Numbered from the stretch's first letter, positions 43,096 through 54,411 are shown. The stretch: DNA of 64,000 bases from Tridacna crocea (GCA_943736015.1 OX031070.1:40416173-40480172); one strand, 5' to 3'. Program-made: numbers and translations. The notes: a model not told the origin generated them from the letters alone.

Positions 43096-43926
43096 ATTCG
43101 ATAGAAACAAGTTTTTACAACTATATTTATACTAACCTCTCTCAACTATGCTATTTTCTTTATTTTCTTTTCAACTAACGTGTTGTATTGAATAAATTTC
43201 AAATTTTTCTCACAATTCAAACTTTTATCCGAATATATCTACAATCCGGATACTGAACAGATGAATCTCGTTCATGTTTACTGTTTTATTGCCTTTGACT
43301 TTGATATGGTTCATATGCAAAGATATACACGTGTTTACTTACAAAAAAAAAACATGCGACTAACAACCATTGGCACCCGTAGAATCGTAAAGAAATCATG
43401 GAACTAGTGTCATATCTTCTTTACCAATTAAGCTTATTTGCTATTTCCGGTTTGTTCCTTTCGCATCAATTTTTGTTTGTAACACCAATTTACATTGCTT
43501 TTTCTCCTGAATTTGTTTAATTTATTGCTACTATCGCTTATTTCCGTCCATTTTATCTGCACTTTTAATTTGCTTTTTATTCCGGGCTGATATTCATTCA
43601 AATATATGGGTCTTGCAAGAGAATGATGAACGACTAATGATCAAAGGGAAACAACTCGTACAAAATTTTGCAATTAGTAATGCTACAGTTGCCTCCCTTA
43701 TTGGAGAGGAAAAGGCTTATTTCTGACTGCTTCGCGTCGTGAGTACGTGCATACCATTGAATGGTACGCTTACAAAACAAAGACTCCGCCCAAAACCTCG
43801 CTTTGGCTACTTCCGGAGGTGCTAAATTACTGCGGCTACAGTATGTGCATAGTACGTGCAGTAGGCGGGACATGGAACCTCCTCTTCCTGTCTCTGGTCC
43901 TTATATGCCTGTGCACCTTACAAAAA

Positions 43927-43970
43927 ATGCCAGCCAAGAGCAAGCATAAAACCGAGGACGAATAAACACG
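43927..43970 (+). pseudogene. Candidate first coding exon inside segmental duplication, copy 1 (stop in frame)
   Basis: ATG followed by PAKSKHKTEDE, then an in-frame TAA at 43963 and ACACG|GTAACG. The paralogous copy at 52544 has CAA (Gln) at the stop position and stays open to the same donor-like GTAACG. This may be a decayed first exon or merely open sequence within the duplication; no downstream exon was found. Confidence 0.25.
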
Positions 43971-44554
43971 GTAACGTCTGTAGAGACGATCCGTTGGACA
44001 AACGATAAATTTTCATCTAGGTGTAACGAATATCAACCAGTTCATGTGGTCAACTTGTTAATTTTAACCGTTCTAAAGACAACATGCCACCAGACAAAAA
44101 CAAAAAAATCAGTCAAACTTATTATTTTTCTTAACAGGCGGCAGGAAGCCTCCCGTTTATTTTATGTTAATTATAACCGCTAATATTTGAATTTGGAATT
44201 CAATGTAAGATCGCGCTACAATAAAAATGCAATATTTTGTAACAGATATCATTGAGGAAGATCTAATAGATGTTCAGTACATGAAATTGATTCTGAGTTA
44301 ATGATAACCACTATGATAACTTAACGCAAACTTACAAACAAAACTGTTTTCATTCAATGACGATATCGACATAAATCGCTAAATATAGAAGGCCATTTTA
44401 TTGCTCAACTTCAAAACATAAATTGGCTTAATGTAGGAAGATGATGTCTAGTTAAAATAAATCCCAATGAATATCAAACCATTCCCGTTACAAACCCATA
44501 GAGCGCCAAATAAACAAGAGATAAGTTCAGTCTAAAAAAAAAAAATCCGAGCAA

Positions 44555-44783
44555 TTAACCCTTTCCCAAACAATCCCTGGTTTTTACGGGTCTGGAATAG
44601 TAGCCTTTTGAAAACATTGTGGGAAAAGGAGAAAATGCTGGTAACCAGCATTTTCTCCTTTTCCCACAAAGTTTTCTACCATGCTGGAAACAAATTTCAA
44701 TTTTTTGGTTTCGTTTATTTTGTCGTCTGCAAGTGCCATCAATTAAGACTGGTCCAAAATTTTGTCGTTTCGGAAAGGGTTAA
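44555..44783 (+). mobile_element. Family A hairpin MITE (copy-1-specific)
   Basis: TTAA ends, perfect core; lies in the segment absent from the paralogous copy at 52.8 kb. Confidence 0.92.
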
Positions 44784-44799
44784 GGTTTTAAAGTTGCAT

Positions 44800-45330
44800 A
44801 AAATTGTACAGAAAGTCTGAAGAAAGTGGTCGGTGTAGATCAAAGATCAGCCTGCACGTTCTGTGCAGTCTGATCATGATCTACACAGACTGTAAAGGCA
44901 ACTTTTATTGTATATGGCACTTTGAAGTTTTCGTTTTTACGCCCCTTAAACATCGAACCTCTCTCGACGATTTGAACAGTCTACCGGAACTAGATCTATC
45001 TTGTAAAGATTTAACACTATCCAAATAAGCTTAACCCTTTCGGCGCCATGGGGGAAAGCAGAGACTTTTGCGGACGGCATAGATCAAGATCAGATTGACT
45101 GCACAGAACGTGCAGTCTGATCCTTGATCTATGTCATCCGCTGGTGTAGTCAAGCCTATACAATCAAAATCTTTGTGTGTTTCAATAGAATGTATTTATA
45201 GCCGTCGGCTGGAATTCGAGTTTTTTTTTTTATTTTGCACTGAAAGGTTTACGAAACAAGTAAACTGTGTAGACTCGGAATCAGATCGTACATTCTGTGA
45301 AGCGTCATTCTAAACTATGCCGTCCGCAAA
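44800..45330 (+). mobile_element. Family D elements, two or more
   Basis: Hairpins GATCAGCCTGCACGTTCTGT GCAGTCTGATC (44845-44876) and GATTGACTGCACAGAACGTG CAGTCTGATC (45090-45122). The second element starts at TTAA 45031. A further half (GATCGTACATTCTGTGAAGC) is at 45284. Confidence 0.7.
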
Positions 45331-45973
45331 CCTTATACCTTTGCAAATGGCGATTTTCAAAGAATAAAACATTTCTCGGTGATCCCATTCGAATTTCAAG
45401 TAGAAAAAGCAGGAAATATTCTTATTTAAAACTTAGATTTTAGTGTTTTGTATTAAAATCAATATCAATGACACTCTTTTGTTAAAATTAATTGAAATCT
45501 TCATCAGAAACAGATTAAAAACGTTACATTCACGTCACCTTTTTCCTAGTGTTGTGTTTAGTACTTTGATCCGTCAAGCGTCTAGGAGAAATGATGAAGA
45601 GCGGGGATCATTATAAGGGAGATTACTCTTGCTTTACTCTTACTCTTAGACAGTACGAGTTTTCTCCCCTAGACCATATTTTTTTCTAAAAGATTCCAGC
45701 TGCGATAGTTTTGCAGTACAAGTTTATGGGCATCATTTATTGGGTTGATTGATAAAAGATATAATTCGATATTGTAATTAAACTGTATCTAATTGAGGAA
45801 AATGGCTATTTATCTAATTTTTTCGTCATATATGAATCAAGGAAAATCATATTTGCACATAATTATGTAGACTACACCGTAGCTTATTTGAATCAATGAA
45901 AAAATTTGTCAAACAGTATGCTTGTATATGACTCTTTCTTATACATTTTAATCAAATAATTCTCGTGCAATTT

Positions 45974-46200
45974 AACCCTTTACAAGAAAGTCCCGATACT
46001 TAGAGACACTGTTTAGGCTTATGGAAAACATAATGAGAATCTTGAGGAAAACTGCTGGTTGCATGCTATTTTCCTTTTGCCACAATAATTTCATATCCTT
46101 CGCAAAGTCCTTCTTTTGAGAAACTTTTGATCAAACACTATCTGTAAATGTTATTTATACTAAATGGTACAGAACTTTTATAGTTTGGCAGATTTGTTTG
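45974..46200 (+). mobile_element. Old family A-like MITE, in both duplication copies
   Basis: TTAACCCTTTACAAGAAAGT ... CTGCTGGTTGCATGC; counterpart at 53624-53860. Confidence 0.7.
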
Positions 46201-46207
46201 TTTAAAG

Positions 46208-46421
46208 TTCAACCCTTATCCTACTAAGTAACAGATGAAACCTTCAAACTAATAGTAAAAAACCAAAATTTAGCTATTTCAAAGGTATTTTTTTCAGGAT
46301 CAGACATCCCCTTATAGGACAGTGTAGATCAAAGATCAGACTATTTGTTCTGTGCAGTCTGATCTTGATCAACAATATCTGCAAAAGGTCCTTGAGTTGC
46401 ACTTGACAGCCTAAGAGTTGA
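46208..46421 (+). mobile_element. Family D element, uninterrupted
   Basis: GTAGATCAAAGATCAGACTA/ CTGATCTTGATC hairpin at 46323-46372; ends TTCA and TTGA (decayed TTAA). Counterpart at 53874 is split by a B MITE. Confidence 0.8.
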
Positions 46422-46462
46422 TACTGTTCAAATATTTTTAGTGATATCACAGCTGCAGCCAC

Positions 46463-46705
46463 TTCATCTATCTATGCTTTCCCAGCATTTCTTTTCCAGC
46501 ACTTCTCACTATGTTCTTCCCAATCCTTTGGCTGCTTTCCCACATAACCATCTAGGGCATCATACACAGGTTATTCAGAAGCAAGATAGGAATGTATCCT
46601 GTTAAAATGACTATTATAAATTCTCTGACAGAAATCGCCAAGCTGGAATTTTGTACCAGCCACATGCTTGCTCAAATGTTGTTACCAGCTGAGCTACAGA
46701 GCATT
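46463..46705 (-). mobile_element. tRNA-derived SINE
   Basis: Minus strand: GTAGCTCAGCTGGTAACA (A box) near 46700, then the body GGTTATGTGGGAAAGCAGCC as in the copy at 48118. Confidence 0.65.
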
Positions 46706-46890
46706 TTCATCTTTTCCCACAATGTTTTCAAAAGCTGTTGATTTCTCAGAAGAATTCTTCTTTTCTGGTCACAAGCGTTTTCTTTTTTTCCAACAATGTT
46801 TTCAAAAGCCATCTCTTTATCTGAAAGACTTCTCTTCTGGTCACCGGCATTTTCATCTTTTCCCACAATGTTTTCAAAAACCTCCAATAT
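46690..46890. repeat. Three tandem family A half-arms
   Basis: Three successive copies of a TTTTC.TC TTTTCC(C/A)ACAATGTTTTCAAAA arm, spaced ~75 bp, each followed by a different short linker. Confidence 0.8.
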
Positions 46891-47120
46891 TTCAACTCTT
46901 TACCAGACGACAAAGTTTTGACCTTGCCCAACTTGAAAGTATTTGGAGACAACAATTTAAATGCGACTCAAATAATGAAATTTGATCCTGATACGGTAGA
47001 AAATATTGTGGGAAAAAGAGAAAACGCTGGTTACCAGCATTTTCTCCTTTTCCCACAGTGCTTTCAAAAGGCTTCTTCCTCAAGGGTGTTAAAAGTCGTT
47101 ATTTAGTGGTAAAGGGTTAA
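46891..47120 (-). mobile_element. Family A hairpin MITE
   Basis: Left TTCA, right TTAA; core GCTGGTTACCAGC. Half-arm relics continue 47121-47265. Confidence 0.88.
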
Positions 47121-47395
47121 AAAGCCTTCTTTTTCTTCAAAGGCATCCTGTCTGGTAACCAACATTTTTTTTTCTTTTCCTACAATGTTTTAGAAAGCCT
47201 ACAGTGTTTTCAAAAGTCTTCTCTACTTTGGGTTGTTAAAACTCAGGATTGTGTAGAATGGGGTAAAAGGAATGACAAGATAAAAAGATAGAAATTCATA
47301 AAACAAACCTTATTTATTTAACAATGCAGTTCTGCGCATATACATGTATATATACATGTATTTTACAAAAATATTCAGTTCTCTGGGTGTAATTA

Positions 47396-47626
47396 CTAAA
47401 CTCTTTACCAACAACAAAATTTTAGACTGGTCCAAATTGAAAGCACTTGCAGACAACAATATAACTGTATAACTGGAAATTTGAAATTTGTTTCCAGCAG
47501 GGTAGAAAACATTGTGGGAAAAGGAGAAAATGCTGGTTACCAGCATTTTCTCCTTTTCCCACAATGTTTTCAAAAGGCTTCTCCCTCAGGGTAATAAAAA
47601 CCAGGGATTGTACAGTAAAGGGTTAA
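47396..47626 (-). mobile_element. Family A hairpin MITE
   Basis: Left CTAAA, right TTAA; perfect core. Confidence 0.9.
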
Positions 47627-47672
47627 GAATTATCTTTAAAACAAAGTGAAGTCAGTAAACTCATATTTCTGT

Positions 47673-47901
47673 TTAAACCTTTACCACAAAATCCCAACCT
47701 TTAACAACCCTGTGAAAGAAGCAGTTTTAAAACATTATGGGAAAAGGAGAAAATGCTGATAACCAGTATTTTCTCATTTTCCCACAATGTTTGCTACCCT
47801 GCTGAAAACAAATTTCAATTTTTGAGTTACATTTATTTTGTTGTCTGCAAAAGCTTTCAACTTGGACCAGTATAAAATTATGTAGTTTGGTAAAGATTTA
47901 A
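47673..47901 (+). mobile_element. Family A hairpin MITE
   Basis: TTAA ends; core GCTGATAACCAGT. A reversed, decayed A relic follows at 47955-48117. Confidence 0.88.
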
Positions 47902-48117
47902 AAATTTAAATCAGTGTTTACATTCTCACTATTTCCTGAACCTGAAGCTAATACTTTAACAAACAATACTGAAAGCATTTGCAACTGACAAATGTAGGTC
48001 AAGGAATGGTTACTGTTTTGAGTTGAAAAAAAAAAAAACTTGGGGAAAAACAACATGTAGGTCATCTACATTTTCCTCTTTTCCCATAATCTTTTCAAAA
48101 GCCTTATACCTAAGGGA

Positions 48118-48415
48118 AGCCAAGCCCAGGTAGCTCATTTGGTAGCACGCAGGACTTAGGAACAAAAGGTCGTGGGCTCGATCCCTGGCTCGACCAATTT
48201 CTTTTAGGGGATTGCTGATAGCCATTGCCACAGGAATCATCATTCTCCCAACACTAGCTATTGTCCTGACAATGGTTATGTGGGAAAGCTGCCAGTGGTT
48301 TGGAAAAGAAAACTGTTTGGAATACTGATAAAAGAGACTCCTGGAAAGTATGAATAGTGAACTGGCCACTGTGACATAACTGAAATAATATTGAAAGTGG
48401 CTCTAGTCACCATAC
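48118..48415 (+). mobile_element. tRNA-derived SINE, uninterrupted relative of 1035-1600
   Basis: AGCCCAGGTAGCTCATTTGG TAGCACG (A box), GGGCTCGATCCCTGGC (B box), body with ACAATGGTTATGTGGGAAAG CTGCCAGTGG; represents the state before MITE insertion of the copy at 1 kb. Confidence 0.8.
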
Positions 48416-48445
48416 AATCAAAACAATCAGTTGTACCAGCAGGTA

Positions 48446-48795
48446 TTAAACTTTTACCACATAATCCCCTGTTTTATTAACCCTGAGGATGGAGGCTTTG
48501 GAAAATAATGAGGAAAAGGGAGAGAAACACTGGTAATTAGCATTTTCTGCTTTTCTCACGATGTTTTCTATCCATTCCAAGACATATCTCAACATTTGGT
48601 TGACATTTAATTTGTTGTCTGCAAATGATTTCAATATGTACTGGTCTAAAAAGCAGTATTCTCTCATTTTTCCACAATGTTTTCTATCTTTTCAAAGAAA
48701 ACTTTTCTACTCTTTGTACCATGTGATTCGTCTTCTGCAAATGCTTTCAGTTTTGACCATTCTTTATTTTTTTTTCATTGTAAAGAGCTAAAAGA
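48446..48795 (+). mobile_element. Family A MITE plus an extra right half
   Basis: 48446-48660 complete but diverged (core ACTGGTAATTAGC); 48660-48795 a second right half ending AAAGAGCTAAA. Confidence 0.75.
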
Positions 48796-48922
48796 AACTA
48801 CCGGTATTAACCTCAGTGAATACCTACCGTAATACTTTTCCTGTTTTCCTTTCAGTCATTATTTGCCTTTTCCCTACTCAAATACCGGTATTTAGCCACA
48901 TATTGTTAATTTGCAATATATC

Positions 48923-49151
48923 TTAACTCTTTACCAGATTACAAAATTTTGGACTAGTCCAACTTGAAAGCATTTGCAGACGACATAATAAGCATGACTC
49001 AAAAACTGAAATTTCATTTGGAAAGGGTCGAAAACATTGTGGGAAAAGGAGAAAATGCTGGTAACAAGCATTTTCTCCTTTTCCCACAAGGTTTTTAAAG
49101 GTTTTCTTTCTCGGGGTTGTCAAAAGTCGGGATAGCGTGTTAAAGAATTAA
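48923..49151 (-). mobile_element. Family A hairpin MITE
   Basis: TTAA ends; core GCTGGTAACAAGC. Confidence 0.92.
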
Positions 49152-49172
49152 TCCAAGTCAGTCATCCATAAT

Positions 49173-49401
49173 TTAATTCTTCACCAAACAACAAAATTCT
49201 AGACTTGTCCAAACTGAAAGCATTTGCAGATAACAAAATAAACAAATCTCAAAAATTGAAATTTGTTTTCAGCAGGGTAGGAAACACTGTGGGAAAAAGA
49301 AAACATGCTGGTTACCAGCATTTTCTTCTTTTCCCACAACGTTTTCAGAAGCCTTCTGTATCAGAATTGTTAAAAGTCGGGATGGCTTGGTATTCTGTTA
49401 A
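49173..49401 (-). mobile_element. Family A hairpin MITE
   Basis: TTAA ends; core GCTGGTTACCAGC; left arm has an insertion/deletion (GGGAAAAAGAAAACATG). Confidence 0.9.
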
Positions 49402-49582
49402 AGCAGTTGAAGAGGACAGTTTGAATTTAGCTTCATGTTTTGAGATTTGAAAATATTAAACGATGAAAAGAAGAAAAACCTTAGATACCACCATTTCCTC
49501 CTTTTCCATCAGTGTTTTCTGCTTTTTTAAATCATGAATCTCATAACTTTAGCTATATGTAATTTACAGAATGCAAAACCTT

Positions 49583-49810
49583 TTAACCCTTTACCAGACA
49601 AAAAAATTTTGGCCTTTGTCCAAATTGAAAGCATTTGCAGTCGACAATTTCAAAGTGGCTACAATTGTGCAAATTTTGTTTGATAGGGTAGAAAACATTG
49701 TGGGAAAAGGAGAAAATATGTGGTTATCAGCATTTTCTCCTTTTCCCACGTTTTCCAAAGGCTTCTTTTCCAGGAGGATCAAAAGTCGGCATTTTGTGTT
49801 AAAGGGTTAA
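49583..49810 (-). mobile_element. Family A hairpin MITE
   Basis: TTAA ends; core altered to TGTGGTTATCAGC. A decayed A fragment precedes at 49452-49545. Confidence 0.9.
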
Positions 49811-49843
49811 CCTGGACAATTTTGTAGTCTCAGTTATCATGAG

Positions 49844-50061
49844 TTAACCCTATTCCAAACGACAAAATTCGGTCCAAATTGAAAGCACTTGCAAAAGACA
49901 AAATAAAAACTTAATTGAAATATGTTTCCAGCAGGGTAGAAAACATAGTGGGAAAAAGGAGAAAATGCTGGTAACCAGCCTTTTCTCCCTTTCCCATAAT
50001 GTGTTCAAAAGGCTTCTATCTCAGGGTCGTACAAACCAGGGACTGTTTGGTAAAGGGTTAG
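49844..50061 (-). mobile_element. Family A hairpin MITE
   Basis: Left TTAA, right TTAG; core GCTGGTAACCAGC. Confidence 0.9.
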
Positions 50062-50139
50062 GCATTTTGTTCTTTTGTTACAGAATTAAAATACTGAGTT
50101 TCAACACATAGTAGTTATCTTCTTATGAGAGGGACATAC

Positions 50140-50317
50140 CACTAGCTGGTTCTGTTTCTTTATAAATGACTTCACAACGGTTCTATAATATGGTAGACGT
50201 CCGAATTCTGTTTCTTCAGTGTTCCACATGTTTCTTATTGAATGTTCGTGAAGTTTAAGTGCTGCAAAAATTACTGGACAACCATAATAACTCCCCAAGC
50301 AATTCTGTACTGAAAAT
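50140..50317 (-). CDS. Candidate internal exon, unrecognised protein
   Basis: After a strong acceptor (pyrimidine tract, TTTCAG) the minus strand is open through FSVQNCLGSYYGCPVIFAAL to RLPYYRTVVKSFIKKQNQLV and ends at GTATGT. An alternative acceptor 8 nt further in (exon from 50309) keeps the same frame. Composition is protein-like and the stretch is free of repeats, unlike its surroundings. I do not recognise the family. Host-gene membership is unknown; orientation matches the gene beginning at 63833. Confidence 0.45.
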
Positions 50318-50703
50318 CTGAAATGAAAAAAGAAATTTTCAAACCTTTCACACACTGTATCAGTAAAAAAAACACCCATGAGGTATAGGGTTTTTTTAGA
50401 AGGTAGCTGAATGCACTGGCATTTGACCTACTTCTTTGTACATACTCAGATAGAACAAATAGATTTTAATTTGTGATTTGTAAAAAATATTCACTCGCTT
50501 ATTGGCAGGCCCTTGCCTCCATATTTTCTTGAACATTTATGAAACCATTATTTACAAGCACTGAGCATCACCCAATAACCCAATAGATATACTGCTTTTC
50601 AACAAAACAAAACAATGGTGATAATAAAAAGGTAATTGCTTGCCAGGTTACTTTTCATTATCTTACTTCATTTTGAGCCATAAAAGAATTTCAATGTTTA
50701 TAT

Positions 50704-50936
50704 TTAACTTATTACTATACAACAATGTATTAGGCTTGTCCAAATCGAAAGCATTTTAAGACGACAAGATAAAAGTGACTAAAAATTTGAAATTTGTTTT
50801 GTGAAGGGTAGAAAACATTGTAGGAAAAGGAGAAAATGCTGGTAATAATTATCAGCATTTTCTCCTTTTCCGACAATGTTTTCTAAAGGCTTCTTTCTCG
50901 GTCGTCAAAAGTAGGGATTGTGTGGTAATGGGTTAA
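50704..50936 (-). mobile_element. Family A hairpin MITE
   Basis: TTAA ends; core carries a small central insertion (GGTAATAATTATC). A half-element follows at 50995-51080. Confidence 0.9.
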
Positions 50937-51373
50937 GTATCTTGTACGCAACAAGCCATCATTTTTGAAGACATTCATTGTTTTCAAACCACCATAATAA
51001 ATGGCATTTTTTCCTTTTCCAACAAGGTTTTTCTACCCTTTTTATGGCAAATTTCATCATTTCAACCACATTGTATTTTACACATAAAGAAATCATCTAC
51101 ATGTATCCATGGGCTGACAATGCTTCAGAACTCTGTGGCCAAAACAAAACATACAAAATGTTTTCTTCAGTCTGATAGTATGGTTTGATATCATGTTATA
51201 GAACTGACTTTAGATTTGTTGGTCAATAAGAAAAGGATCTAAGCCTACATTCGATCCAAAGGGGAGCTTCGATGCCATTTTTTTAAATGTTTCTCCTCTC
51301 CAAGACCCAGTTACAAAATGACACCTGGGAAATTCTTCAGTCTACAGGTATATACAAAGCCTAGTGGTTGCAT

Positions 51374-51537
51374 GCTTGCTCCAATGCTATTTTTGTTATT
51401 TGGTCTCCACAGCAGAGACTAAATAACAACAACAGCATTGGAGCAAGCCGTCAGAGTCGGACTGAAGGTACACAGTCCCCAGCTTACATGTAGGTACACA
51501 GTCCCCAGCTTACATGTAGGTACACAGTCCCCAGCTT
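51374..51537. repeat. 34-bp hairpin followed by a 26-bp tandem repeat
   Basis: Arms 51374-51407 and 51415-51448 (GCTTGCTCCAATGCT...), 7-nt loop. Then AGGTACACAGTCCCCAGCTT ACATGT x2.8 at 51466-51537. A decayed A element follows at 51565-51753. Confidence 0.88.
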
Positions 51538-52543
51538 CAAAATATATCCTTGAGAACTCCTATGTTCTTTTGAAACCACTATAGAAATAGGATGAAATAC
51601 TATTATCCAGCATTTTCTGGTTTTTCCTATCATTTCATTTTTCCTATCCTATCAAGGACAGAAGTCATCTTTTGACCAACTTTTAGATTTGTCGTCTGCT
51701 AAATTGCTTCCAATTTGGTGCAGGCCTTAGTTTGTCATCTTCTAAATAGTTAAATGTTTACCAAACTTTTCCTCCATTTTTTGTGTTACTAATTTTTCAA
51801 AACTTGAATGAAGTGTTTTAAGAACAGAACTTTTACGCTTCTTCTACAAAGCCAAACTTTTATCCGAATATATGTACAACCCGGACACTGTGAAATTAAA
51901 ACACGTCAATGATTCCAGTATTTTGTGGATTGTTTTACGGTTTATATGTGAAGATATACGCGATTATTTTGTGTTAGATTATGAAATGTACGACTAAACA
52001 ACAAGAAGCACCCTTCAAATCACAAGAAATCAAGGAAAACTATCTCGTCTCCTTGTGTTTGTTTATTTCCGGTTCCTTCATGTCGTTTCAACTGATATTT
52101 GTCAAAACATTATCATGTATTTTTTGTCCATTGTTTTATTTACTTTCTTGCCCCATCCCTTCGCTTATTTATTCCATTTTACCTGTGCTTGTGCTTGGTA
52201 TTTTGTTCTAAACTGATTTTCTTTCACAATTTAAGGCCATTGCGATGGAATGATGAACTACCAATGGTCAATGGGAGACAACTCGTACAAAATTTTCTTA
52301 TTAGTAATGTCAGAGTTGCTTCCCTTATTGAAGAGGAAAGGGCTTATTTCTGACTGCTTCACGTCATTCCCTCAGAAGATAGGCCTACAAGAGACAGGCT
52401 GCACCCAAAGCCTCGCTTTGGCTTTTTTTCCGGTAGTGCTAAATGACTGCGCCTACAGTACCTGAATGGTAGAAGCAGTAGGCGGGACATGGAACCTCCT
52501 CCTCATGCCTGTGGTCCTTATATGCCTGTGCACCTTACAAAAA

Positions 52544-52587
52544 ATGCCAGCAAAGAGCAAGCGTAAAACCGAGGACGAACAAACACG
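52544..52587 (+). CDS. Candidate first coding exon inside segmental duplication, copy 2 (open)
   Basis: ATG opening MPAKSKRKTEDEQT, ending ACACG|GTAACG. The basic-then-acidic start would suit a nuclear protein. A TATA-like TTATATG lies only ~22 nt upstream of the ATG, too close to direct a normal leader. No second exon identified; function unknown. Confidence 0.25.
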
Positions 52588-53310
52588 GTAACGTCTGTAG
52601 AGACGATCGGTTTGACAAGCGATAATTTTTCATTTAGCTGTAACAACTTTGAATCAGTTCGTATAGTAAAATTGCTATTTTTAATTATTCTAAAAACGAC
52701 ATGCCACCCAACAGAAAATAATTCAGTAAGACATATTATATGTCAAAACAGGCGGTAGGTAGGCTCCCTTTTTCATGACAATTTATAACGCCAATATTTG
52801 AATTTGGAATTAAGGTAAGATTTCACTAGAATAACAATGCATCATTTGGTAACATATCTCTGAGGTAACTAGATATTAATAAATCTTCATTTAAAAACAG
52901 ATTAAAACCGACACACGCATGTCACTTTTTCCCGTGTTGTGTTAAGTACTTTGATCCGTCAAGCGTCTAGGAGAAATGATGAAAAGGGGGGAGGTCAGAT
53001 CATTATAAGGGAGATTACTCTTGGTTTTCTGTTACTCTTAGGCAGTACGAGTTTTCTCCCCTAGACCACATTAAAAAAAAAAAAAAAAAATCCCAACTGC
53101 GACAGTTTCGCAGTACGGGTCTATAGGCTTCATTTATTGGGTCGATTGGTAAAGGATATATAATTCAATATCGTAAATAAACTGTATCTAATTGAGAAAA
53201 ATGACTATTTATCCATTTTTTTTGTCATATGTGAATCAAGGAAAATCATATTTACACATAATTATATGTAGACTACGCCGTAGCTTTAAATCAATAGTAT
53301 GCTCGTATAT

Positions 53311-53574
53311 CAGGCCCGTAGGAACACCGGGGGGGGGGGGGGGGGGGGGGAGGGGGGGGGGGTAGCAAGCATTTTCTCTTTTTCCCGCATTTTTTTCTAT
53401 CTTTCTGGAAACAAATTTCAATTTTTGAGTTATGTTTATTTAGTAGTTTGCAATAATTTTTAAAATTATAGTAACTGAAATATGAGTTTTCAGTGCGATG
53501 CAACAACCACGCAAAAAATCTCAGTATTCCGAAGTTAGCCTCCCCCCCATCTTGAAATGCTTCCTATGTGCCTG
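53311..53574. mobile_element. hAT-like element with 5-bp duplication, containing a poly-G run
   Basis: Termini CAGGCCCGTAGGAACACC and TTCCTATGTGCCTG; TATAT on both sides. Absent from copy 1 at 45925-45930, which gives the empty site. Interior: G-run 53329-53362 with one A, then a family A half-element. Confidence 0.82.
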
Positions 53575-53623
53575 TATATGATTATATTTCTTATACATTT
53601 TTATTGAATAATTCTCATGCAAT

Positions 53624-53860
53624 TTAACCCTTCACGTGACAGACCGGATATTTAGGGACACTACTTAGGCTTTTGGAAAACATGTTAGGAATCTTGAGGA
53701 AAACTGCTGGTTACAAGCAATTTTCCTCCTGCCACAACGATTTCATATCCTTCGCAAAGTCCTTCTTTTGAGAAACTTTTGATCAAACAGTAGATCCCAT
53801 CTGCAGATGCTATTTAAAACCAAAGACTAAAAAACTGTAAATTTATAGTTTGGTAGATTT
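53624..53860 (+). mobile_element. Old family A-like MITE (duplication copy 2)
   Basis: TTAACCCTTCACGTGACAGA ... CTGCTGGTTACAAGC; counterpart of 45974-46200. Confidence 0.7.
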
Positions 53861-53873
53861 GTTGATTAAGAAT

Positions 53874-54312
53874 TTAACCCTTATCCTATCATGTAACTGA
53901 GATAAAACCTTCAAACTGATAGTAAAACCCAAAATTTGGCTATTTCAAAGGTATTTCTTTCAGGATTAGACATCCCCTTATTAGATAGCGTAGATCAAAG
54001 ATCAGACTATATGTTCTGTGCAATCTGATCTTGATCAACACTGTCTGTAAAACGTCCTTGAGTTGCACTTAACCCTTTACCCCATAAGGCATTTCTATTG
54101 TATCTCTAATTAACCCTAAATAACAGCAAGGATGAAGCTGTTTCTTATTTGTATATGACACCTTTTGATAGCATAGAAAACATTGTGGCAAATAGTGAAA
54201 TTGCTCGTCACGAGCAATTTCACCTTTTGCCACAATGTTTTCCAAAGGCTCCTACAAGTAATGTGTAGAAATGAGCATCTATGGAGTAAAGGGTTAACAG
54301 CCTAAGAGTTAA
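53874..54312 (+). mobile_element. Family D element split by a family B MITE
   Basis: TTAA 53874 to TTAA 54309-54312; hairpin GATCAGACTATATGTTCTGT GCAATCTGATC at 54000-54030; interrupted at 54069-54297. Confidence 0.82.
54069..54297 (+). mobile_element. Family B hairpin MITE (copy-2-specific)
   Basis: TTAA ends; core GCTCGTCACGAGC, perfectly symmetric. The paralogous site at 46401-46404 reads TTGA, uninterrupted. A reversed B half follows at 54313-54412. Confidence 0.93.
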
Positions 54313-54411
54313 CACCTTTTGCCACAATGTTTTCATCACTATCAAAATGTTTCATATACACATGAGAAAAGGCTTCATCATTGCTGTTATTTAGGTTTAA
54401 TTAGAGATACA

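Larger units (their letters stand above)
43217..46421 (+). repeat. Segmental duplication, copy 1
   Basis: Direct, diverged duplicate of 51852-54312. Matching landmarks: CAAACTTTTATCCGAATATA; CTTATTTCTGACTGCTTC; GGCGGGACATGGAACCTCCT; TTTGATCCGTCAAGCGTCTA; ACGAGTTTTCTCCCCTAGAC; and the shared old MITEs at the right end. Copy 1 carries an extra ~1.2 kb (about 44280-45490). Confidence 0.92.
51852..54312 (+). repeat. Segmental duplication, copy 2
   Basis: Direct duplicate of 43217-46421, ~8.6 kb away, diverged. It lacks the 1.2-kb insert of copy 1 but has its own insertions at 53311-53574 and 54069-54297. Confidence 0.92.

Noticed and set aside
46463-46560. Possible second sulfotransferase exon (GGTTATGTGGGAAAGC...DWEEH)
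   Set aside because: The stretch matches the SINE body at 48270 nucleotide for nucleotide better than any sulfotransferase exon.
48120-48200. Apparent tRNA gene
   Set aside because: Same reasoning: tRNA-like head of a SINE whose body recurs at 1.0-1.6 kb and 46.5 kb.
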